Notes: generated by a model not told the origin, from the letters alone. Shown: positions 1 through 9,514, counted from the first letter of the stretch. The stretch: DNA of 64,000 bases from Shewanella sp. ANA-3 (GCF_000203935.1 NC_008577.1:4278001-4342000); one strand, 5' to 3'. Numbers and translations are program-made.

Positions 1-51
1 GACTCTTTGAATGACGAAAAAGATTTACTCGATGATAATCAAAAGAGATAA
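1..51 (+). CDS. C-terminal tail of an unidentified protein (partial)
   Basis: The window opens in an open frame on the plus strand that ends with TAA at 49-51. The visible tail is only 16 residues, very acidic and hydrophilic (DSLNDEKDLLDDNQKR). It looks like the end of a soluble protein, but it is too short to identify. The frame could be open by chance; the charged composition and the repeat-like intergenic sequence that follows favour a real gene end. Confidence 0.35.
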   Translation, partial: DSLNDEKDLLDDNQKR

Positions 52-138
52 ATTTCACTCAAAGAAATTTAACAAGCAACCCTTCTAAAAGATGTCGTGG
101 TCAATGAAAGATGTGCAGGTATAACTCTTCATTCAATG

Positions 139-238
139 GTTACACCAAAACTAGCATTGTTGCACCAGTGACCTTCTAAAACATGGATGTTTTAGTAGAG
201 CCTACACGGACGTATCTACGGCGTGTCACTGGTGTAAC
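139..238. repeat. Intergenic repeat-like element with inverted ends
   Basis: Two 14-base arms at 159-172 (GTTGCACCAGTGAC) and 225-238 (GTCACTGGTGTAAC) are inverted copies with one mismatch. Between them a perfect 9-base hairpin spans 176-195 (CTAAAACAT and ATGTTTTAG around GG). A partial direct copy of the arm (GTTACACCA) lies near 140. The architecture resembles a small palindromic intergenic repeat. Repetition elsewhere in the genome cannot be seen from this window. Confidence 0.45.
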
Positions 239-360
239 AGTGCGAGAGCCTGCGGCAAGCAATTAGGGGACACAGACCTTAGCAGCGATGCTGCACGTTA
301 TTAGCAACACAAATACAAAAAGAAACTATCAGGCACTCTGGCGCAATCAGCGCCAAAAAC

Positions 361-395
361 AAAACCCCGATACTGTTGCCAGTATCGGGGTTTTT
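361..395. terminator. Bidirectional Rho-independent terminator downstream of groEL
   Basis: A perfect 11-base stem (365-375 and 380-390, CCCCGATACTG and its complement) has a TTGC loop and is flanked by A4 on the left and T5 on the right. It can therefore terminate transcription on either strand. On the minus strand it is the first strong terminator after groEL, about 160 bases past the stop codon. On the plus strand it would stop transcripts from the gene ending at 51. Confidence 0.8.
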
Positions 396-429
396 ATTTA
401 TAAGAATTTGGGTTTTAAGCGATTAAGCT

Positions 430-545
430 AAAGACCGCAGATGTTTTTGCGCAGGATAAATCGTGTTAGTACAAGGCGCTGTGAGCGTAGCATACGTTGT
501 TTGTATGTGAGCGAGCAGCAACGCCGTAATCACCGATTTAAACCA
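430..545. repeat. Long imperfect palindrome between groEL and its terminator
   Basis: This stretch contains an imperfect inverted repeat. Its outer arms are around AAATCGTGTTAGTACAAGGCG-like sequence (about 457-478) and the complement of AAATCGGTGATTACGGCG (about 523-541). The inner arms are GCATAC and GTATGT around a short loop near 490-508. The transcribed spacer after groEL would fold into a long hairpin. It looks like a REP- or MITE-type intergenic repeat, but copy number cannot be judged here. Confidence 0.35.
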
Positions 546-552
546 GCAAAAA

Positions 553-2190
553 TTACATCATACCGCCCATTCCGCCCATTCCACCCATTCCGCCCATATC
601 TGGCGCATCAGCTTTTGGCAGTTCAGCTACCATAGCTTCGGTGGTGATCATCAGGCCTGCGATAGACGCTGCGAATTGCAGTGCGCTACGGGTTACTTTA
701 GTTGGGTCAAGGATACCCATTTCTAACATATCACCGTAGGTGTCGTTACCCGCGTTGTAACCGTAGTTACCGCTGCCGTTCTTCACAGTGTTAGCCACAA
801 CAGAGGCTTCTTCGCCTGCGTTGGTTGCGATTTGACGCAGTGGCGCTTCCATTGCACGTAGGGCAATAACCACACCGTGTTTTTGGTCTTCGTTAGCCAC
901 TTCAACGTCAGCAATCTTAGAAGCTACACGTACCAGCGCTACACCGCCGCCTGGTACCACGCCTTCTTCAACCGCAGCACGAGTTGCGTGCAGCGCGTCT
1001 TCTACGCGAGCTTTTTTCTCTTTCATTTCAACTTCGGTCGCTGCACCGACTTTGATGACCGCAACACCGCCAGCGAGTTTAGCCATACGCTCTTGCAGTT
1101 TTTCTTTGTCGTAGTCTGAAGTTGATTCTTCGATTTGTTGCTTGATTTGGCTAACACGCGCTTCGATTTGCGCTTGCTCACCGTTACCATCGATGATGGT
1201 GGTGTTGTCTTTAGTGATCACAACACGTTTAGCAGTACCTAAGTCTTCTAAGGTTGCTTTTTCAAGCTCTAAGCCGATTTCTTCAGCGATTACAGTACCG
1301 CCAGTTAAAATCGCCACGTCTTGCAGCATTGCCTTACGACGGTCACCAAAGCCTGGCGCTTTAACCGCGGCCACTTTCACGATACCGCGCATGTTGTTCA
1401 CAACTAAGGTTGCTAAGGCTTCGCCTTCAACATCTTCGGCAACGATCAGTAATGGCTTACCAGTTTTTGCCAGACCTTCAAGGATTGGTAACAGTTCGCG
1501 AATGTTAGAGATTTTCTTGTCTACTAACAGTACGAATGGGTGATCTAATTCAACGCTGCCAGTTTCTGGCTTGTTGATGAAGTATGGAGACAGGTAACCA
1601 CGGTCGAACTGCATACCTTCTACTACGTCCAGTTCGTTTTCCAGTGCTTGACCTTCTTCAACGGTGATCACGCCTTCTTTACCGACTTTTTCCATTGCAG
1701 TAGCAATGATTTGGCCGATTGACTCGTCAGAGTTAGCAGAGATAGTACCTACTTGAGCGATAGCTTTTGAGTCGGCGCAATCTTGAGAAAGGTTTTTCAG
1801 CTCGATAACGGCTGCAGCAACAGCTTTATCGATACCGCGCTTTAAATCCATTGGGTTCATACCCGCTGCAACGGCTTTTAAACCTTCAGTCACAATGGCT
1901 TGTGCCAGAACGGTTGCAGTAGTGGTACCGTCACCGGCGGCGTCGTTGGCTTTAGAAGCAACTTCTTTCACCATTTGCGCGCCCATGTTTTCGAACTTGT
2001 CTTCTAATTCGATTTCTTTTGCAACAGACACACCGTCTTTAGTGATCAGTGGTGAGCCAAAGCTCTTGTCTAATACCACGTTACGGCCTTTAGGGCCTAG
2101 GGTCACTTTTACTGCGTTAGCCAGAATGTTTACACCAGCCAGCATTTTTACGCGTGCGTCATTACCGAATACAACTTCTTTAGCTGCCAT
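553..2190 (-). CDS. groEL: Chaperonin GroEL (60 kDa, Hsp60)
   Basis: The protein is the large subunit of the cytoplasmic GroEL-GroES folding machine, which encloses unfolded proteins in an ATP-driven double ring. At 545 residues it has the usual length. The N-terminus (MAAKEVVFG), the ATP-binding segment VTLGPKGRNV, the GDGTTTATVLA motif near residue 86 and the GGG segment near residue 414 are all typical. The C-terminus carries the flexible GGM repeat tail. The ATG is preceded by AAAGGA eight bases upstream. It lies 57 bases downstream of groES on the same strand, so the two form the groESL operon under the promoter upstream of groES. Confidence 0.99.
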   Translation of the reverse strand: MAAKEVVFGNDARVKMLAGVNILANAVKVTLGPKGRNVVLDKSFGSPLITKDGVSVAKEIELEDKFENMGAQMVKEVASKANDAAGDGTTTATVLAQAIVTEGLKAVAAGMNPMDLKRGIDKAVAAAVIELKNLSQDCADSKAIAQVGTISANSDESIGQIIATAMEKVGKEGVITVEEGQALENELDVVEGMQFDRGYLSPYFINKPETGSVELDHPFVLLVDKKISNIRELLPILEGLAKTGKPLLIVAEDVEGEALATLVVNNMRGIVKVAAVKAPGFGDRRKAMLQDVAILTGGTVIAEEIGLELEKATLEDLGTAKRVVITKDNTTIIDGNGEQAQIEARVSQIKQQIEESTSDYDKEKLQERMAKLAGGVAVIKVGAATEVEMKEKKARVEDALHATRAAVEEGVVPGGGVALVRVASKIADVEVANEDQKHGVVIALRAMEAPLRQIATNAGEEASVVANTVKNGSGNYGYNAGNDTYGDMLEMGILDPTKVTRSALQFAASIAGLMITTEAMVAELPKADAPDMGGMGGMGGMGGMM

Positions 2191-2247
2191 ATTGAGTATC
2201 CTTTAAATTTTTGATGATTAATTGGAATGTCGAATTGATGTCGTGGA

Positions 2248-2538
2248 TTAACCTACGATGGCCATCAGGTCAGCTTCTGACAGGATCAAGACTTCTTGAC
2301 CGTCGATTTTTTCTTTCTTCACACCGTAACCTTCATTGAAGATCACTACATCACCTACTTTCACATCCAGTGGTCTTACAGTGCCATTTTCGAGAATACG
2401 GCCGTTGCCTACTGCCAGTACTTCTCCGCGAGTCGATTTTTCAGCGGCGCTACCGGTTAATACAATGCCACCCGCTGAAGTTGATTCAACTTCTAAACGC
2501 TTAACGATTACGCGGTCATGTAATGGACGAATATTCAT
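2248..2538 (-). CDS. groES: Co-chaperonin GroES (10 kDa, Hsp10)
   Basis: GroES forms the heptameric lid that closes the GroEL cavity. The 96-residue protein starts MNIRPLHDRVIVKR, the hallmark N-terminus. It contains the mobile loop region (ESTSAGGIVLTGSAAEKS, residues about 18-35) and the conserved GEVLAVGNGR and VGDVVIFNEGYG segments. It is the first gene of the groESL operon and is preceded by a heat-shock type promoter. No frameshift or odd residue is seen. Confidence 0.99.
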   Translation of the reverse strand: MNIRPLHDRVIVKRLEVESTSAGGIVLTGSAAEKSTRGEVLAVGNGRILENGTVRPLDVKVGDVVIFNEGYGVKKEKIDGQEVLILSEADLMAIVG

Positions 2539-2632
2539 CTATGAACTCTCCTAATGATTTAATGCCCAACAATCGAGGCGATTTTGTGATGAAAAAGAGG
2601 AAGCGTTTTCGGCGTCCCCTTTGATGTCTGTG

Positions 2633-2661
2633 ATATGGGGTTAGCCCCTGCCAGATCCAAG
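2633..2661 (-). promoter_or_regulatory. Heat-shock (sigma32-type) promoter of groESL
   Basis: Read on the minus strand, CTTGGAT (2661-2655) is followed after 14 bases by CCCCATAT (2640-2633). The sigma32 consensus is CTTGAAA, 13-15 bases, CCCCATNT, so the -10 match is complete and the -35 matches at most positions. The element ends about 95 bases upstream of the groES start, leaving a leader. Confidence 0.8.
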
Positions 2662-2700
2662 TGCCTTTACAAAAAAAAATTCAAATTTTTGATGTCAGTT

Positions 2701-2729
2701 TTTTCAAGCGGGCACAATCCTGCTAGAAT
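2701..2729 (+). promoter_or_regulatory. Possible sigma70 promoter of the MATE gene
   Basis: A TAGAAT element at 2724-2729 with a weak TTTTCA at 2701-2706 (17-base spacer) lies just upstream of the MATE start. The -10 is good and the -35 poor, so this is only a candidate. Confidence 0.3.
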
Positions 2730-2765
2730 TCGGCCTCCGCTCGCAAACAAGGCACCATTTTCCCC

Positions 2766-4124
2766 ATGAAAGACAGACACGGGCTGCTTAGCGCGCCAAT
2801 TGGTCGTGTACTGCTCAACATGAGCCTCCCCAACTTGATTGGCATTATGACCATTCTAGGTTTTAGCCTCGCTGACACTTTTTTTATCAGTCAGTTAGGG
2901 ACCGAAGCCTTAGCGGCGATCAGTTTTACCTTTCCGGTGACTTTGATTATTTCCAGCATCGCCATTGGGATTGGTGCCGGCGTTTCCACTAACCTTGGCA
3001 GGCTGATAGGCTCGGGCAATGCCCCACGCGCCAAGGTGTTTCTGCACGATGCGCTGCTGCTAACCTTTATCCTTATCGCCAGCTTATCCGCCCTAGGTAG
3101 CATTTTTATTAAGCCGCTCTTTAGTTTGCTTGGCGCCAATGACACCAGCTTGCCGCTGATCCACGACTATATGATGTATTGGTATGTGGGCGCGCCGCTG
3201 TTGGTGCTATTGATGGTGGGTAATCAAGGCCTGCGCTCGACTGGGGATACTCGCTCCCCTGCGATGATTATGGCGCTGGCGGCGATCATTAACTTAATAC
3301 TCGATCCCTTATTAATCTTCGGCATTGGGCCCTTCCCACGCTTGGAGATCCAAGGCGCGGCGATTGCAACCCTGTTCTCTTGGCTGATAGCCCTGTCGCT
3401 CTCGGGTTATTTGTTGATTATTAAGCGCAATATGTTGGAATGGGCGGCATTTGATATCGATAGAATGCGCGCCAACTGGAGTAAACTCGCCCATATCGCC
3501 CAGCCCGCAGCTCTGATGAATTTAATCAACCCACTCGCCAATGCGGTGATTATGGCGATGCTGGCGCATATCGACCACAGTGCCGTCGCGGCCTTTGGTG
3601 CGGGCACCCGTTTAGAATCTGTGCTCTTGATTGTGGTGATGGCGCTCTCGTCGAGCCTGATGCCGTTTATCGCGCAAAACCTCGGGGCAGGCCAAACTCA
3701 AAGGGCGAAACAGGCGTTGCTGTTATCGCTTAAATTTATCTTTGTATTCCAAACCTTACTCTATATTCCGCTGGCATTTTTCGCCCAGCCACTTGCCCAT
3801 TTATTCAGTACCGATCCGCAGGTGCTAGAGTGGTTAAGTTTTTATATTCTGGTCTTGCCCTGCGCCTACGGCCCGCTCGGCATAGTGATCATCTTTGCCA
3901 CGGCACTGAATGCGTACCACAGACCCATGAGCTCGTTAGTGATTAACCTGTGCCGCTTAGTGCTGCTGATGCTGCCGTTGGCGGCGCTGGGGTCTTATAT
4001 CGATGGGGTGAAAGGCTTGTTGCTCGCGCTCCCCATCACCAACCTCTTGATGGGGATTGCTTGTTATTATCTGGCGCAGCGCATTTGCGAACCCGCTAAG
4101 GTGACGACCGCCGACGCTATTTAA
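2766..4124 (+). CDS. MATE family multidrug/cation antiporter
   Basis: This 452-residue inner-membrane protein has about 12 hydrophobic segments in two related halves, as in the MATE (multi antimicrobial extrusion) family, which exports drugs or organic cations in exchange for Na+ or H+. The N-terminus (GRVLLNMSLPNLIGIMTILG, then LADTFFISQLGTEALAA) is the typical MATE opening. The length is normal. Its stop overlaps the end of the convergent LysR gene by 4 bases. Substrate is unknown. Apart from the tail-to-tail neighbour it appears monocistronic. Confidence 0.9.
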   Translation: MKDRHGLLSAPIGRVLLNMSLPNLIGIMTILGFSLADTFFISQLGTEALAAISFTFPVTLIISSIAIGIGAGVSTNLGRLIGSGNAPRAKVFLHDALLLTFILIASLSALGSIFIKPLFSLLGANDTSLPLIHDYMMYWYVGAPLLVLLMVGNQGLRSTGDTRSPAMIMALAAIINLILDPLLIFGIGPFPRLEIQGAAIATLFSWLIALSLSGYLLIIKRNMLEWAAFDIDRMRANWSKLAHIAQPAALMNLINPLANAVIMAMLAHIDHSAVAAFGAGTRLESVLLIVVMALSSSLMPFIAQNLGAGQTQRAKQALLLSLKFIFVFQTLLYIPLAFFAQPLAHLFSTDPQVLEWLSFYILVLPCAYGPLGIVIIFATALNAYHRPMSSLVINLCRLVLLMLPLAALGSYIDGVKGLLLALPITNLLMGIACYYLAQRICEPAKVTTADAI

Positions 4125-5116
4125 GAAGTGCTTTTTTGGCGAAAGCGTAAATCATTTTGCAGGAAGGGTTCTTCGGAGGCCTTACAAACTCGGCGAGTGG
4201 CGATCCCCTCTTGACTCATATTGGTGGGCACGCCGCCAGGCGCGAGTTCTTGCAAGATAAAATCAATAAATCGACGGCTGGCAAGACTAACATAACGTCT
4301 TGATGGATAAGCTAAATAAAATTCACCAGGATGTGGGTCAATCTCGGGTAGCAGGGTAACTAGCTGCCCTGCTGCCACATACTCGGCCACCACTTCGGTC
4401 GGGGCATAGACAATTCCGCGCCCTTGCAGGGCAAACTCCACCGCGACTTCGACGCTGTTAGAGCAAAAATTGCCTCTCACTCTCACTTCCTGCTCGGCAC
4501 CAATCCATAACTCATTGAAGATTTTGCCATTTGAGAGTCTAAACAAGGACACATTGTGGGACTCAATCTCCTGCGGAGTTCTCGGCGTGCCGTGCTCGGC
4601 GAGGTATTCAGGGCTGGCATAGAAGCGCAGATCCGTGGTGAAGATAGGCCGCACTACTAGATCTAAGGTATCTAGCGCGGGTTCCACCACAAAGGCCACA
4701 TCGAGGTTGTTCTTCACCATATCCACGGATTCGGCGCTGTTGATCACTTCCACCGTCAATCTTGGGTGTAAATCCATAAAGCGGAAAATCGCCCGCATCA
4801 ACACATTCATACTGTGGATAGGGAACATTTGGATCCGCAGATGACCGCTGATCTCGGCATCATCATTGGTCATCTCGAACAGGGTTTCATCGAGCTGCGC
4901 CAAGATATTTAACGAGCGTTGATAAAAATGGCTCCCCGCGGAGGTGAGCGTCATCGAACGACTCTGACGGTGGAATAGCTTGATATTCAGTTCATCTTCC
5001 AACGCCTGCAAGCGGCGACTCACGGTCGATTTAGGTAAGTTAAGCAAATCAGCAGCTTCAATCAAACTGCCGGTTTCGGCTATGCGGTGAAATAACGCTA
5101 AGTCCTCTGTCTTCAT
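4121..5116 (-). CDS. LysR family transcriptional regulator
   Basis: This 331-residue regulator has an N-terminal winged helix-turn-helix (DLALFHRIAETGSLIEAADLLNLPKSTVSRRLQALE is the classic LysR pattern, residues about 4-40) followed by a substrate-binding domain to about residue 290. The C-terminal extension of about 35 residues lies beyond the usual LysR end. It is divergent from the RND efflux pair across about 130 bases, so it most likely controls that operon and itself. The ligand is unknown. The gene ends within the last codons of the convergent MATE gene. Confidence 0.9.
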   Translation of the reverse strand: MKTEDLALFHRIAETGSLIEAADLLNLPKSTVSRRLQALEDELNIKLFHRQSRSMTLTSAGSHFYQRSLNILAQLDETLFEMTNDDAEISGHLRIQMFPIHSMNVLMRAIFRFMDLHPRLTVEVINSAESVDMVKNNLDVAFVVEPALDTLDLVVRPIFTTDLRFYASPEYLAEHGTPRTPQEIESHNVSLFRLSNGKIFNELWIGAEQEVRVRGNFCSNSVEVAVEFALQGRGIVYAPTEVVAEYVAAGQLVTLLPEIDPHPGEFYLAYPSRRYVSLASRRFIDFILQELAPGGVPTNMSQEGIATRRVCKASEEPFLQNDLRFRQKSTS

Positions 5117-5245
5117 CTTTAACTTAATTTCAATCTCATTATGTGGGATTCATAATCCAAAAGTATCCCGTTTATTGCAACAAATTTAGCTGTTATCTTC
5201 GCGCCCCTGAAATGCTGATAAATTGTTATCGAGGACTCCCCTACC

Positions 5246-6328
5246 ATGAAATCATATCGACTGCTCCCCTTGGCGGCTTTGTTGCCTGCCCTACTGACGG
5301 CCTGTACACCCGCGGAAAGCTCAGTACAGGCGAGTGCTATTCGTCCGGTAAAACTCTTTGAGGTGATGCAACTCGAAGGGGGAGATTTTAGGACATTTCC
5401 GGCCCGCGTCAGTGCCAATAGCCGCGCCGAGTTATCCTTTAGGATTTCAGGCGAGCTGACAGATCTCGCATTAGTGGAAGGGCAACAGATCCGCCAAGGC
5501 AGCCTCTTGGCTAAGCTCGACGACAGGGATGCCTATAACAATTTAATGACCCGCGAAGCCGAGCATGAACTCTTGGCGGCGGATTTTCAGCGTAAAACCG
5601 AACTCCTCAAGCGCAAGTTAATCTCCCAAGCCGAGTTTGATAGCGCCCAAGCGCAGCTTAAATCGGCCAAAGCGGCCTTGGCCGCCGCCCGTGATCAGTT
5701 AAGTTATACCAAGCTTATTGCTCCCTTTAGTGGCACTGTGGCCAAACGTTTAGTGGATAACCACCAAATCGTACAGGCCAACCAAGGGATTTTAACGCTG
5801 CAAAACAACAGCTTGCTCGATGTTAGCATTCAAGTTCCCGAGGCGATGGCGGCAAGCTTAAACAACTATATTCAGCAGCAAAACTTTACCGCTAAGGTGC
5901 GTTTTAGCGCATTAGCAGGGATGGAGTTTGATGCGAAATTCAAAGAATACTCGACCCAAGTGACCCCGGGTACTCAGGCCTATGAAGTGGTGTTTTCCTT
6001 ACCTCAACCTAAAGATATTCAATTACTTCCGGGCATGAGCGCCGAGTTAACCCTCGCCTTAGTGAAAACCCCAGATCAAACCGCATCGGCCATAGTGCCA
6101 GTCACCGCCATCGATAAACGCGATCAGGATGGCCAAGTTCAAGTCTGGGTCTATCAAGCGCAATCGGGCGAAGTTAAACCCACGGCAGTGACCTTAGGCC
6201 GAGTCACCACCGAAGGCATTGAAGTCTTAGGCGGCATCAACAAAGGTGACTTGATTGTCAGCGCGGGGGTATCCCAATTATCCGACGGAATGAAAGTGAA
6301 GCCACTACGCTGGCAACGCGGAGTGTAA
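5246..6328 (+). CDS. RND efflux periplasmic adaptor (membrane fusion lipoprotein)
   Basis: This is the periplasmic adaptor that bridges an RND pump to an outer-membrane channel. The 360-residue protein begins with a lipoprotein signal ending LLTAC, with the acylated cysteine at residue 20. A barrel-sandwich/lipoyl domain (SFRISGELTDLALVEGQQI), a coiled-coil hairpin (about 95-150) and a beta-barrel with conserved APFSGTVAKR follow. It lies 3 bases upstream of the permease gene, so the two are translationally linked. No outer-membrane TolC-like gene is present, so the pump probably uses a TolC encoded elsewhere. Confidence 0.92.
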   Translation: MKSYRLLPLAALLPALLTACTPAESSVQASAIRPVKLFEVMQLEGGDFRTFPARVSANSRAELSFRISGELTDLALVEGQQIRQGSLLAKLDDRDAYNNLMTREAEHELLAADFQRKTELLKRKLISQAEFDSAQAQLKSAKAALAAARDQLSYTKLIAPFSGTVAKRLVDNHQIVQANQGILTLQNNSLLDVSIQVPEAMAASLNNYIQQQNFTAKVRFSALAGMEFDAKFKEYSTQVTPGTQAYEVVFSLPQPKDIQLLPGMSAELTLALVKTPDQTASAIVPVTAIDKRDQDGQVQVWVYQAQSGEVKPTAVTLGRVTTEGIEVLGGINKGDLIVSAGVSQLSDGMKVKPLRWQRGV

Positions 6329-6331
6329 TTC

Positions 6332-9300
6332 ATGAACATTGCTGAGTATTCCATCCGCCACAAAGTGATTAGCTGGATGTTTGTGCTACTGCTGCTCGTG
6401 GGCGGTGGTGTGAGTTTTACCGGTCTTGGGCAATTAGAATTTCCAGAATTTACCATTAAAGAAGCCCTAGTGATCACCGCCTATCCGGGGGCCTCACCCG
6501 AGCAAGTGGAAGAAGAAGTCACCCTTCCCCTCGAAGATGCACTGCAGCAACTCGATGCGGTTAAGCACGTGACCTCAATCAATAGTGCGGGCCTGTCGCA
6601 GATCCAAATAGAGATCAAAGAAACCTACGATAAAACCAGCCTGCCACAGGTGTGGGATGAGGTGCGTCGTAAGGTGAACGACACCGCAGGACAACTGCCT
6701 CCCGGCACTAGTACGCCCAAGGTTTATGACGACTTTGGCGACGTGTACGGCATTTTGTTTAATCTCTCAGGGCCTGACTATAGCAACCGCGAATTAAGCA
6801 ACTATGCCGACTATTTGCGCCGCGAACTGGTACTGGTGCCTGGGGTCAAAAAAGTCTCTGTCGCGGGCAGCGTAACCGAACAGGTAGTGATTGAAATATC
6901 ACAACAAAAACTCTCTGCATTGGGGTTAGATCAAAGCTATATCTACGGCCTGATTAACAATCAGAACGTGGTTTCTAATGCGGGCAGTTTAGTGGTTGGC
7001 GATAATCGTATTCGCATTCATCCCACGGGCGAATTTAGCAGTGTGCAGGATCTTGCGCGTCTGATCGTCAGTCCGCCCGGCAGCACCGAGCTTATCTATC
7101 TTGGCGACATTGCCCATATAGAAAAAGATTACGATGAAACCCCAGATGTGCTCTATCACAACCGTGGCGAAGCCGCCCTCTCCTTGGGGATTTCGTTTTC
7201 GAGTGGCGTCAACGTAGTCGAAGTAGGTAAAAGCGTTAGTGAGCGCCTTGCCGAGTTGGAGTCACAACGCCCAATTGGGATGAACTTAGATACGGTCTAT
7301 AACCAAAGCCTGGCGGTGGATGACACTGTAAATGGCTTTTTGATCAACCTATTAGAATCAATCGCCATCGTTATTGCCGTACTGCTGCTGTTTATGGGCC
7401 TGCGCTCAGGCTTACTGATGGGCTTAATCCTGCTGCTGACGATTCTCGGCACTTTTATCGTGATGAAAGTACTGGGTATTGAGCTGCAACTGATCTCCCT
7501 CGGCGCCCTGATTATTGCACTTGGTATGTTGGTCGATAACGCCATTGTGGTGACGGAAGGTATTTTGATTGGCCTGCGCCGGGGTAAGACTCGCCTCGAA
7601 GCCGCTAAACAAATTGTGACGCAAACCCAGTGGCCGCTGCTTGGCGCCACAGTGATCGCGATTATCGCCTTCGCGCCGATTGGTTTATCGCAAAATGCCG
7701 CGGGTGAGTTTTGTCGCTCGCTGTTCCAAGTGTTGATGATCTCTTTATTTATCAGTTGGATTACCGCGATCACCCTGACACCTTTCTTCTGTCACTTGCT
7801 GTTTAAAGACGCCCCAGCAGACGATGAAGAGCAGGATCCTTACAAAGGTTGGTTCTTCAGCTTATACCGCGCGAGTTTAACCTTTGCCCTACGTTTTAGA
7901 ATAGCCAGCATTTTATTGGTCGGCGCTATGCTTGTTACCGCGGTAATTGGCTTTGGCCATATCAAAAATGTGTTCTTCCCAGCGTCAAACACGCCCATCT
8001 TCTTTGTCGATATTTGGATGCCTGAAGGCACGGATATCAAAGGTACAGAACGTTTCACCGCCGATATTGAGCAGCTGCTACTCAAGCAAGCCGAGGAGCA
8101 ACACAGTGGCCTTAAACACTTAACCACAGTGATTGGCCAAGGTGCACAGCGTTTCGTCCTGCCCTATCAACCGGAAAAAGGTTACCCCGCCTTTGCCCAG
8201 TTGATCATCGAGATGGAGGATCTAGCGTCGCTCAAAGTCTATATGTCTGAGTTAGAAAGACAGCTAAATCAACGGTTCCCGCAGGCACAATATCGATTCA
8301 AGAATATGGAAAACGGCCCGTCTCCGGCCGCGAAGATTGAGGCGCGTTTCTACGGTGATGATCCTGAAGTGCTGCGTGCTCTGGGCGCTCAAGCCGAAGC
8401 GATTTTCCATGCTGAGCCGAGTATGGATGGCGTTCGCCATGATTGGCGCAACCAAGTGCCTTTAATTCGTCCACAGCTGCAAAATGCGCAGGCGAGGGAA
8501 ACCGGGATCAGTAAGCAGGATCTGGATAATGCGCTGCTTATCAACTTTAGCGGCAAACAGATTGGCCTTTACCGCGAAACCAGCCATTTACTGCCCATCG
8601 TTGCCCGTGCCCCCGCCGAAGAGCGTTTGCAGGCGGACAGCCTGTGGAAACTGCAAATCTGGAGTAGCGAGCACAGCACCTTTGTGCCAGCTACCCAAGT
8701 GGTAAGCCAGTTTGAAACCCAGTGGGAAAACCCCTTAGTGAAACGTCGTGACCGGATGCGGATGTTAGCGGTTCTGGCCGATCCAAAGCTTGGCAGCGAT
8801 GAAACCGCCGATTCTGTGCTCCGTAAAGTGAAGGATAAGGTTGAAGCCATCAGTATCCCCGCGGGTTATCACCTCGAATGGGGCGGCGAGTATGAGACCG
8901 CTGGCGAAGCCCAAACTGCGGTATTTAGCTCGATTCCATTAGGCTACTTGGCGATGTTTTTAATCACAGTGTTCCTGTTTAACTCGGTACGCCAACCCTT
9001 AGTGATTTGGTTTACCGTACCACTGGCCTTGATTGGGGTCTCGGCGGGATTACTGATTTTCGACGCGCCCTTTAGCTTTATGGCACTGCTGGGGCTGCTG
9101 AGTCTATCGGGCATGGTGATTAAAAACGGCATTGTGTTAGTCGATCAAATCAACCTAGAACTTGACGAAGGCAAGCCGGCCTATATCGCCTTAGTCGATT
9201 CGAGTGTCAGCCGTGTACGCCCCGTGATGATGGCAGCGATCACGACCATGCTCGGGATGATCCCGCTGATCCCCGACGCCTTTTTCGGCTCGATGGCGAT

Positions 9301-9415
9301 CACTATCATCTTTGGTTTAGGTTTTGCGTCGCTGCTGACCCTTATTGTGCTGCCAGTGATGTACAGCCTCGCCTTTAATATCAAACCGAATGCGGTGGCG
9401 AGCGAGCAGCACTAG
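6332..9415 (+). CDS. RND efflux permease (HAE-type)
   Basis: At 1027 residues with 12 membrane segments and two large periplasmic loops, this is an AcrB/MexB-class proton-driven exporter. The N-terminus has one membrane helix followed by the typical GQLEFPEFTIKEALVITAYPGASP segment. The second half opens with a matching helix (about 517-545). In TM4 the proton-relay motif reads GMLVDNAIVVTE: Asp402 is present but the next position is Asn403, where AcrB has a second Asp. The downstream DAFFGSMAITIIFGLG segment is typical. Substrates cannot be inferred. It forms an operon with the upstream adaptor and is probably controlled by the divergent LysR. Confidence 0.93.
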   Translation: MNIAEYSIRHKVISWMFVLLLLVGGGVSFTGLGQLEFPEFTIKEALVITAYPGASPEQVEEEVTLPLEDALQQLDAVKHVTSINSAGLSQIQIEIKETYDKTSLPQVWDEVRRKVNDTAGQLPPGTSTPKVYDDFGDVYGILFNLSGPDYSNRELSNYADYLRRELVLVPGVKKVSVAGSVTEQVVIEISQQKLSALGLDQSYIYGLINNQNVVSNAGSLVVGDNRIRIHPTGEFSSVQDLARLIVSPPGSTELIYLGDIAHIEKDYDETPDVLYHNRGEAALSLGISFSSGVNVVEVGKSVSERLAELESQRPIGMNLDTVYNQSLAVDDTVNGFLINLLESIAIVIAVLLLFMGLRSGLLMGLILLLTILGTFIVMKVLGIELQLISLGALIIALGMLVDNAIVVTEGILIGLRRGKTRLEAAKQIVTQTQWPLLGATVIAIIAFAPIGLSQNAAGEFCRSLFQVLMISLFISWITAITLTPFFCHLLFKDAPADDEEQDPYKGWFFSLYRASLTFALRFRIASILLVGAMLVTAVIGFGHIKNVFFPASNTPIFFVDIWMPEGTDIKGTERFTADIEQLLLKQAEEQHSGLKHLTTVIGQGAQRFVLPYQPEKGYPAFAQLIIEMEDLASLKVYMSELERQLNQRFPQAQYRFKNMENGPSPAAKIEARFYGDDPEVLRALGAQAEAIFHAEPSMDGVRHDWRNQVPLIRPQLQNAQARETGISKQDLDNALLINFSGKQIGLYRETSHLLPIVARAPAEERLQADSLWKLQIWSSEHSTFVPATQVVSQFETQWENPLVKRRDRMRMLAVLADPKLGSDETADSVLRKVKDKVEAISIPAGYHLEWGGEYETAGEAQTAVFSSIPLGYLAMFLITVFLFNSVRQPLVIWFTVPLALIGVSAGLLIFDAPFSFMALLGLLSLSGMVIKNGIVLVDQINLELDEGKPAYIALVDSSVSRVRPVMMAAITTMLGMIPLIPDAFFGSMAITIIFGLGFASLLTLIVLPVMYSLAFNIKPNAVASEQH

Positions 9416-9514
9416 CCCGCCACTCCCCCTAAACGCTTCCCGGCGTGGCCGATCGATGTGGTATGACTCATCGATTGGCCCTTTCTTCCCTTCAATTAAC
9501 CACTTAACCTCAAA

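Noticed and set aside
877..2206. Open frames on the plus strand inside groEL
   Set aside because: They are antisense to a clearly conserved chaperonin gene, lack ribosome-binding sites and have no recognisable protein features.
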